From JBCCBI01 sp039034155 (GTDB lineage Bacteria; Deinococcota; Deinococci; Deinococcales; Trueperaceae): DNA of 5,596 bases. The position numbers were made by a program, and so were the translations under genes. Numbering within the stretch: position 1 is the first letter of the stretch; each line of letters starts with the position of its first letter. Location of the stretch: contig JBCCBI010000379.1 of NCBI GenBank assembly GCA_039034155.1, positions 1 to 5,596 on the forward strand, given 5' to 3'. Under the pieces are notes generated by a model, which did not search any database, had not been told where the DNA came from, and saw nothing but the letters and a program-made list of their open reading frames with translations. Positions 1 to 4,139 of this stretch are shown here, in pieces.

Positions 1-1412
1 GCAAATCCACCCTCATGAAGATCGTCAGCGGTGTGCATCCTCATGGGTCGTACAGTGGTGACGTGTATTTTGACGGTCAAGCGTGCACCTTTAAGACCAT
101 TCGTGACAGTGAGCGTTTGGGTATCATCATCATTCATCAAGAACTGGCCTTGGTGCCGCTTTTGTCGATTGCCGAAAACATCTTTTTAGGTAACGAGCGG
201 GTTAAAAACGGACGTATTGATTGGTTTCAGACGGTTTCTAAAACGCGTGAGCTGCTTGACAAAGTAGGTTTGCACGAAGCGCCAGATACGCTCGTGAACG
301 ACATTGGCGTGGGCAAACAGCAACTGGTGGAGATTGCTAAAGCGCTTTCTAAAGACGTGCGCTTGCTTATTTTGGATGAACCTACGGCAAGCTTAAATGA
401 AAGTGACAGTGAGGCGCTGCTCGAGCTACTGCTCGAGTTCAAACAGCAAGGTATCACTTCCATTTTGATTTCCCACAAACTTAACGAAATTGCTAAGGTG
501 GCAGATTCAATCACTATTTTGCGCGATGGTGCCAGCATTGAAACGCTTGATAACGCTAGCGTGGATGAAGCGCGAATTATTCGCGGCATGGTGGGGCGCG
601 AACTGTCCAACCGCTACCCTGAGCGCACGCCAGACATTGGCGAGGTCATTTTTGAAGTGCGCAACTGGAACGTCTACCACCCGCTGCAGCGTGACCGCCA
701 AATGATCCATGATGTCAACATGAACGTGCGGCGTGGTGAGGTAGTCGGTATTGCTGGACTCATGGGCTCAGGTCGTACTGAATTAGCCATGAGCATTTTT
801 GGTAAGTCGTACGGACAGCGCATTAGCGGGACAGTCCACATGCACGGCAAGCAGGTTGATGTTAGTAGCATCAACAAAGCTATTGACACCAAACTGGCCT
901 ACGTCACCGAAGACCGCAAAACTTACGGTCTGGTGCTCGATAACGACATTCGCCGGAACGTAACCCTCGCTAACCTGGACGCAGTATCTGAAAACTTGGT
1001 CATTAGTGAAGCTGAGGAGATGCTCGCCGCACTAGACTACCGTGAGAAGTTGAATATAAGGTGCTCGAGCGTCTTGCAAGAGGCCGTCAACTTATCTGGC
1101 GGCAACCAACAAAAAGTGGTTTTAAGCAAGTGGCTTTTTGCTGACCCAGACGTGCTGATTCTAGATGAACCCACGCGCGGGATTGACGTAGGTGCGAAGT
1201 ACGAAATCTACACGATAGTCAATCAACTGGCTGCGGCTGGCAAAGCTGTCATTGTTATTTCATCTGAACTGCCGGAGATTTTGGGCGTCTGTGACCGGAT
1301 CTATGTCATGAACGAAGGGCGCATAGTTGGTGAGATGCCTGCTGAGGGGGCCTCGCAAGAAAAAATTATGGCTGAAATAGTCAAGCTCGAGGATAAGGAG
1401 GTTCGCGCATGA
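1..1412 (+). CDS. mmsA: Sugar ABC transporter ATP-binding protein, tandem NBD, 5'-truncated by window
   Basis: This is the ATPase of a monosaccharide importer of the MmsA/GguA-XylG-AraG type (gguA is an alias); it hydrolyses ATP at the cytoplasmic face to drive the permease encoded next. The reading frame is already open at the left edge and begins with GKSTLMK, the end of the first Walker A, so the first ATG at 15 is not the start. About 469 residues are visible and roughly 35-45 N-terminal ones are missing, judged by the family's usual 500-515. Numbering from that ATG, NBD1 shows Q-loop HQELALVP (41-48), the signature variant IGVGKQQ (97-103), Walker B LLILDEP (117-123) and switch histidine ISHK (152-155). 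NBD2 shows a Walker A with Arg for Lys, GLMGSGRTEL (248-257), VTEDRK (297-302), signature LSGGNQQK (360-367), Walker B LILDEPTRGID (381-391) and ISSELPE, which lacks the histidine. The asymmetric second site is usual for sugar importers. XylG or AraG naming is the alternative; substrate is inferred from araB nearby. Confidence 0.95.
   Translation, partial: KSTLMKIVSGVHPHGSYSGDVYFDGQACTFKTIRDSERLGIIIIHQELALVPLLSIAENIFLGNERVKNGRIDWFQTVSKTRELLDKVGLHEAPDTLVNDIGVGKQQLVEIAKALSKDVRLLILDEPTASLNESDSEALLELLLEFKQQGITSILISHKLNEIAKVADSITILRDGASIETLDNASVDEARIIRGMVGRELSNRYPERTPDIGEVIFEVRNWNVYHPLQRDRQMIHDVNMNVRRGEVVGIAGLMGSGRTELAMSIFGKSYGQRISGTVHMHGKQVDVSSINKAIDTKLAYVTEDRKTYGLVLDNDIRRNVTLANLDAVSENLVISEAEEMLAALDYREKLNIRCSSVLQEAVNLSGGNQQKVVLSKWLFADPDVLILDEPTRGIDVGAKYEIYTIVNQLAAAGKAVIVISSELPEILGVCDRIYVMNEGRIVGEMPAEGASQEKIMAEIVKLEDKEVRA
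1395..1401 (+). promoter_or_regulatory. Strong Shine-Dalgarno for the permease gene
   Basis: AAGGAGG lies seven bases before the ATG at 1409, inside the last codons of the ATPase gene. It is a near-perfect anti-Shine-Dalgarno match and fixes the permease start. With the ATGA overlap it indicates translational coupling of the two transporter subunits. Confidence 0.9.
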
Positions 1413-2620
1413 GTAGCATCAGCGCATCCAAACAAATTACAGACAGTTCCACGTTTGGCGATACCTTAAGGCGTTCGTTGCGCCAGTACGGCATGTTGAT
1501 TGCCCTCGTTGTCATCATGGGCTTTTTCCAGTGGCGCACTGGTGGCGTATTGCTACGCCCGCTCAACATCACCAACCTCATTTTGCAAAACAGTTACATC
1601 GTCATTATGGCCATTGGCATGTTGCTGGTCATTGTCGCTGGGCATATTGATCTGTCGGTGGGGTCGGTAGTGGGGTTTACGGGCGCGTTAGCTGCCACGA
1701 TGACTGTCACCAACGAGATTCACTGGAGTATCACCATCGTTGCGTGTTTGCTGGTAGGTATTATCATTGGTGCGGCTCAAGGCTATTGTGTAGCGTTTTT
1801 GGAAATTCCCGCCTTTATTGTGACATTAGCTGGCATGTTGGTGTTTCGGGGCCTGAGTTTGACGCTACTCCAGGGGCAGTCGGTAGGCCCGTTTCCGGAA
1901 ACATTTCGGGGCATTAGCAGTGGGTTTGTGCCCAATCCGCTCCCGAGCATCATGTTTCGCGGGGACGACTTGCACACAACCTCAATTTTGCTCAGCGTGC
2001 TTATTGTGCTAGCGATTTTTGTGCTCAACATTCGCCAACGGCAAAACCAACAACGTTATAAGTTCAAAACTGAACCTGCGGTGATGTTTTTGCTTAAAAC
2101 CATCTTGGCAGCGGGTGCGATTCTTTACCTTACCTACTTACTGTCGTCTTATCGCGGCTTTCCCAATGTATTGCTAATTATGTTCGTGTTGATTGTAATT
2201 TATGCGTTTGTGACCAATCAAACGACCATTGGACGGCGCATTTACGCACTGGGCGGCAACGTAAAAGCAGCCAAGCTTTCTGGCATCAACACCGAACGCC
2301 TTACCTTTTTGACCTTTACAAATATGGGCTTTTTGGCAGCACTGGCGGGGCTTGTGTTTGTAGCCCGTTTTAACAGCGCCACGCCAAGAGCAGGAACTGC
2401 CTTTGAGTTAGATGTGATTGCCGCTGTGTTTATCGGCGGTGCGTCTGCCAAAGGTGGCGTTGGCACTGTTATTGGCGCGGTTATTGGGGCTTTTGTGATG
2501 GGGGTAATGAACAATGGCATGTCCATTTTAGGTGTGGGCATCGACTGGCAGCAGGTTATTAAGGGCTTAGTGCTGCTTGCGGCTGTGTTTTTTGATGTTT
2601 ATAACCGCCGCCGAGGTTAG
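1409..2620 (+). CDS. mmsB: Multiple-monosaccharide ABC transporter permease
   Basis: This 403-residue integral membrane protein forms the sugar channel of the importer and belongs to the BPD_transp_2 family (XylH/GguB branch; gguB is an alias). A short basic N terminus precedes about ten hydrophobic segments, the clearest near residues 28-41, 60-77, 107-131, 190-206, 223-245, 250-268, 299-319, 353-370 and 382-397. Family hallmarks are GHIDLSVGSVVGF (78-90), IPAFIVTLAGMLVFRG (133-148), IGRRIYALGGNVKAAKLSGI (274-293), ELDVIAAVFIGGAS (333-346) and the C-terminal MNNGMSILGVGIDWQQ (367-382). A basic, polar stretch at 207-222 (NIRQRQNQQRYKFK core) separates two hydrophobic blocks, a long-form feature of XylH/GguB permeases compared with the shorter RbsC type. 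The start is set by the Shine-Dalgarno at 1395-1401 and the four-base ATGA overlap with the ATPase. The protein looks complete. Substrate range cannot be read from the sequence; L-arabinose is suggested by araB downstream. Confidence 0.95.
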   Translation: MSSISASKQITDSSTFGDTLRRSLRQYGMLIALVVIMGFFQWRTGGVLLRPLNITNLILQNSYIVIMAIGMLLVIVAGHIDLSVGSVVGFTGALAATMTVTNEIHWSITIVACLLVGIIIGAAQGYCVAFLEIPAFIVTLAGMLVFRGLSLTLLQGQSVGPFPETFRGISSGFVPNPLPSIMFRGDDLHTTSILLSVLIVLAIFVLNIRQRQNQQRYKFKTEPAVMFLLKTILAAGAILYLTYLLSSYRGFPNVLLIMFVLIVIYAFVTNQTTIGRRIYALGGNVKAAKLSGINTERLTFLTFTNMGFLAALAGLVFVARFNSATPRAGTAFELDVIAAVFIGGASAKGGVGTVIGAVIGAFVMGVMNNGMSILGVGIDWQQVIKGLVLLAAVFFDVYNRRRG

Positions 2621-2631
2621 GCGCACTTTTT
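2609..2631 (+). terminator. Weak terminator-like hairpin at the end of the transporter operon
   Basis: CGCC (2609-2612) can pair with GGCG (2620-2623) around a seven-base loop, and five T residues follow after three bases (2627-2631). The stem is only four pairs and spans the permease stop codon, so this is at best a weak intrinsic terminator. Confidence 0.2.
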
Positions 2632-2632
2632 A

Positions 2633-2664
2633 GGGAGAAGGGGAGAACGGGGGAAAGGGAGATT
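2633..2664 (+). repeat. Four tandem 8-bp G-rich units with G-quadruplex pattern
   Basis: Four consecutive octamers read GGGAGAAG, GGGAGAAC, GGGGGAAA and GGGAGATT. Positions 2632-2662 are purine except for C at 2648. The G runs (2633-2635, 2640-2643, 2649-2653, 2657-2659) are separated by 4, 5 and 3 bases, which satisfies the usual four-run G3 with 1-7-base loop rule. The tract begins 12 bases after the permease stop, on the mRNA-like strand, so it would lie in the 3' untranslated part of the transporter transcript if transcription reads that far. The repeat and the pattern are seen directly; folding and function are inferred. Confidence 0.75.
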
Positions 2665-2688
2665 TCGTCAGATAGAACATACCTAGTA

Positions 2689-2701
2689 CATCACCATTTA
2701 A
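2689..2701 (-). promoter_or_regulatory. Possible third copy of the araB-upstream site
   Basis: On the minus strand this reads TTAAATGGTGATG, matching TTAAATGTTGATG at 4045-4057 at 12 of 13 positions. The second copy is part of the operator-like element before araB. It lies between the transporter genes and the regulator, where an autoregulatory or operon-linking site could sit. AT-rich words recur by chance, so this is tentative. Confidence 0.25.
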
Positions 2702-2769
2702 CCACTGTAGGAAGCAATCTCAATTTGGATGACGTATGTTTCGGGTCGTACCGCCTCAGTTTATCGTGT

Positions 2770-2790
2770 GGTTGTTAAACTACCTTTTTT
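2770..2790 (+). terminator. Near-perfect 15-bp palindrome followed by T6
   Basis: GGTTGTTAAACTACC (2770-2784) is an odd palindrome with one mismatched pair out of seven (T2773/T2781), directly followed by six T residues and then CTTT. As RNA it would be a short stem ending in a U tract, terminator-like but weak. As DNA it is equally an operator-like palindrome 126 bases before the regulator start. I cannot decide between the two from sequence. Confidence 0.35.
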
Positions 2791-2853
2791 CTTTAGTTAA
2801 ATACATCAAGCAAGCATCTAAATAATGCTTTGCCATACGTGTTTTATCAGTGT

Positions 2854-2882
2854 TGTCATTAACCAACTTTACTGTCATTAAC
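2854..2882 (+). repeat. Pair of 10-bp direct repeats before the regulator gene
   Basis: TGTCATTAAC occurs at 2854-2863 and again at 2873-2882, 19 bp apart start to start, and ends 27 bases before the regulator ATG. The first copy carries TTGTCA (2853-2858), a five-of-six match to a -35 box, but the sequence 17 bases on (CATTAA) is a poor -10. The pair may be a protein-binding site controlling the regulator gene, possibly autoregulation, or part of its promoter. Confidence 0.45.
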
Positions 2883-2909
2883 TAGTCTTCTGCAAAAACC
2901 AATAACTCT

Positions 2910-3956
2910 ATGGACGTTCACAAACCATCTAAAAACGTAACTCTTAACGACGTGGCGCAAGCTAGCGGTGTGTCGCATCAGACCGTCTCGAGGGTCATCA
3001 ACAACAGTCCTAATGTAGCTGAGGCAACCAGGGCTCGCGTCCGTGAAGTCATTATCGCCCTTGGTTACCGCCCTAATAGTGCGGCTCGGCAGTTGGTGAC
3101 CGGTGCGCGCAACACGGTTGGCATCATCAGCTACGGGATGAACCACTACGGCCCCGCGCAGATGGTACAGAGTATTGAACGCGCGCTTAAACAGCAGGGT
3201 TACGGGCTGGTGCTTGCGTCGCTAGATAGTTTGGAAGCAGTAAGTTTGCAGGCGGCGATTACGGCGCTCGAGCACTACCCCATCGCCGGACTCATTTTGG
3301 TAACGCCCTTACTTGCCGACAGCCTCACCGATGTGGCCCAGTTTTGTGGTGGCGTGCCGTTTGTGCTGGTGGATGCCCCAGCCAGCCTCGCAAGCACAGG
3401 TACGCCCACGGTGCGCATTGACCAAGCGCTGGGTAGCCGGCTGGCAACCGAGCATGTTTTAAGTTTAGGGCACCAGCACATTGCCGAAATCAGCGGGCCA
3501 CGGCTATGGAGTGGGGCGATTGAGCGGCATGAAGCTTGGTGTGAGGTTTTGTGTGAGGCGGGATTTATAGGGCACAGTCTGGAGAGCAATTGGACGGCAG
3601 CAGGTGGGTTTGCCGCTACCGAGCACATCATCAGCAACTATGTTTTGGAAGCAGCTGATCCCATCACAGCTATTGTCGCAGGTAACGATCAAATGGCGCT
3701 CGGTGCCATTGCCGCGCTGCACGCACACGGCTTACGGGTGCCAGAGGATGTTTCTGTAGTTGGCTTTGATAACGTTCCCGAAGCACAGTTTTACACGCCG
3801 CCGCTTACGACGGTAAGTCAGCAGTTTGATGAGTTGGGGGAGCAGAGTTCAGCGTTGTTACTCGAGCTTATGGCAACTGAATCAACCGAAAGCCACATCG
3901 TGTTAGCGCCAAAGTTGGTGGTGCGCTCGAGTAGCGCCCCGCCGAGACGACCTTAG
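2910..3956 (+). CDS. LacI-family transcriptional regulator, probable arabinose-locus repressor
   Basis: This 348-residue protein is a full-length LacI/GalR-type regulator. The N-terminal helix-turn-helix runs from VTLNDVAQASGVSHQTVSRV (residues 10-29) and is followed by the hinge RPNSAARQL (54-62), which has the leucine typical of the minor-groove hinge helix. A periplasmic-binding-protein-like sugar domain follows, with VGIISYG near 69, the AGLILV strand near 125, the ISGP segment, AGNDQMALGAIAALHAHG and the C-terminal VPEDVSVVGFDNVPEAQFYTPPLTTV motif. The start at 2910 is the only ATG that keeps the whole DNA-binding domain; an in-frame TAG lies at 2883-2885. No Shine-Dalgarno precedes it. 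The gene ends in tandem TAG TAG. It sits between the transporter genes and araB, and symmetrical operator-like sites flank its 3' end, which suggests an AraR-type local repressor responding to arabinose or a derivative. The effector cannot be read from the sequence, so no symbol is given. Confidence 0.93.
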   Translation: MDVHKPSKNVTLNDVAQASGVSHQTVSRVINNSPNVAEATRARVREVIIALGYRPNSAARQLVTGARNTVGIISYGMNHYGPAQMVQSIERALKQQGYGLVLASLDSLEAVSLQAAITALEHYPIAGLILVTPLLADSLTDVAQFCGGVPFVLVDAPASLASTGTPTVRIDQALGSRLATEHVLSLGHQHIAEISGPRLWSGAIERHEAWCEVLCEAGFIGHSLESNWTAAGGFAATEHIISNYVLEAADPITAIVAGNDQMALGAIAALHAHGLRVPEDVSVVGFDNVPEAQFYTPPLTTVSQQFDELGEQSSALLLELMATESTESHIVLAPKLVVRSSSAPPRRP

Positions 3957-3959
3957 TAG

Positions 3960-3977
3960 CAACATTTAATGTGTGCC
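3960..3977 (-). promoter_or_regulatory. Operator-like site O1 (distal) upstream of araB
   Basis: Read on the minus strand, this 18-mer matches the plus strand of 4037-4054 at 16 positions. The core ACATTTAATGT (3962-3972) is itself a perfect odd palindrome. It starts four bases after the regulator's first stop codon. Binding by the neighbouring LacI-family protein is inferred from symmetry, duplication and location; the core lacks the central CG often seen in LacI-family operators. Confidence 0.5.
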
Positions 3978-4017
3978 TAGTTCTGCTGATGGAGTTGGTT
4001 ACAAGTTCACTCAGCTC

Positions 4018-4046
4018 GGGACATGCCAGTCGTAATGGAACATATT
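4018..4046 (+). promoter_or_regulatory. Candidate araB promoter overlapping the proximal operator
   Basis: GGGACA (4018-4023) and CATATT (4041-4046) each match four of six bases of the sigma-70-type -35 and -10 boxes, with the ideal 17-base spacing. This would give an araB leader of roughly 85-90 bases. The -10 lies inside the operator-like site at 4037-4054, as expected for a repressed promoter. An alternative is ATGACA (4087-4092) with AAAGAT (4110-4115), also 17 bases apart. Neither is strong. Confidence 0.35.
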
Positions 4047-4054
4047 AAATGTTG
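4037..4054 (+). promoter_or_regulatory. Operator-like site O2 (proximal) upstream of araB
   Basis: The inner 15-mer AACATATTAAATGTT (4039-4053) is an odd palindrome with arms AACAT/ATGTT and a single mismatched pair. The full 18-mer is the partner arm of 3960-3977. It covers the candidate -10 box of araB, so a bound repressor would block RNA polymerase. The binding protein is inferred to be the adjacent LacI-family regulator. Confidence 0.5.
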
Positions 4055-4058
4055 ATGA

Positions 4059-4070
4059 TGGCATCTGCCA
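4059..4070. promoter_or_regulatory. 12-bp palindrome TGGCA-TC-TGCCA
   Basis: TGGCATCTGCCA has perfect five-base arms around TC. The two-base gap is too short for a stable RNA loop, so a dimeric protein site is the likelier reading. It lies just downstream of the proximal operator-like element in the presumed araB leader. The cognate protein is unknown. Confidence 0.35.
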
Positions 4071-4084
4071 AAGCGAACTTAGCG

Positions 4085-4107
4085 AGATGACATCTTCTAC
4101 TGAAGAT
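4085..4107. promoter_or_regulatory. Overlapping palindrome and small hairpin in araB leader
   Basis: AGATGACATCT (4085-4095) is a perfect 11-base odd palindrome. It overlaps a hairpin whose arms are ATCTTC (4092-4097) and GAAGAT (4102-4107) around the tetraloop TACT. The two structures share 4092-4095, so they would be mutually exclusive in RNA. The hairpin ends 32 bases before the araB start. No T tract follows, so it is not a terminator. Confidence 0.35.
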
Positions 4108-4126
4108 TAAAAGATAAGTCATTCTG

Positions 4127-4132
4127 AAAGGA
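4127..4132 (+). promoter_or_regulatory. Shine-Dalgarno for araB
   Basis: AAAGGA, preceded by G at 4126, lies seven bases before the ATG at 4140. Its position supports that start, which also places the kinase N-terminal motif at the expected distance from the first methionine. Confidence 0.8.
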
Positions 4133-4139
4133 CCCTTTT

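Larger units (their letters stand above)
3960..4054. repeat. 18-bp inverted repeat with 59-bp spacer
   Basis: The arms are 3960-3977 and 4037-4054, with 16 of 18 pairs complementary, including 11 consecutive pairs at the outer end (CAACATTTAAT with ATTAAATGTTG). One of the two mismatches would be a G-U pair in RNA. Arm centres are 77 bp apart, a little over seven helical turns. It could be two repressor sites arranged for DNA looping or, less likely given the long loop, an RNA stem after the regulator gene. Confidence 0.8.

Noticed and set aside
417..437. Tandem CTGCTCGAG copies 12 bp apart in the ATPase gene
   Set aside because: They encode a leucine/glutamate helix (LLELLLE) between Walker B and the switch histidine, a place where the family has such a helix; codon repetition is a sufficient explanation.
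227..610. Minus-strand open frame of 127 codons within the ATPase gene
   Set aside because: It lies wholly opposite a well-supported gene, is serine-rich low-complexity in translation and resembles no family I know; it is a shadow.
740..780. Arg in place of Lys in the second Walker A (GSGRTEL) and loss of the second switch histidine, considered as an inactivating change
   Set aside because: The same asymmetric second domain is normal in RbsA/XylG/MmsA-type sugar importers, so it is not evidence of a broken gene.
15..1412. ATG at 15 as the ATPase start
   Set aside because: The codons before it (3-14) encode KSTL of the first Walker A motif, so the gene begins upstream of the window and this ATG is internal.
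2242..2541. Minus-strand open frame of 99 codons opposite mmsB
   Set aside because: Its Pro/Thr/Ala-rich translation mirrors the membrane-segment codons of the permease; no start signal or domain is seen.
2729..2800. Small plus-strand frame of 23 codons in the 2621-2909 gap
   Set aside because: The nearest purine-rich stretch (AGGAAG, 2709-2714) is about 14 bases from the ATG, and the frame crosses the palindrome and T tract; length is within chance.
2859..3146. Minus-strand open frame of 95 codons over the regulator start
   Set aside because: Most of it is antisense to the helix-turn-helix coding region; no Shine-Dalgarno and no family resemblance.
3275..3637. Minus-strand open frame of 120 codons opposite the regulator
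   Set aside because: It lies fully antisense to the LacI-family gene, with no recognisable domain or ribosome site.
3989..4048. Small plus-strand frame of 19 codons between the regulator and araB, considered as a leader peptide
   Set aside because: No Shine-Dalgarno, no run of diagnostic codons, and it lies mostly upstream of the candidate araB transcription start.
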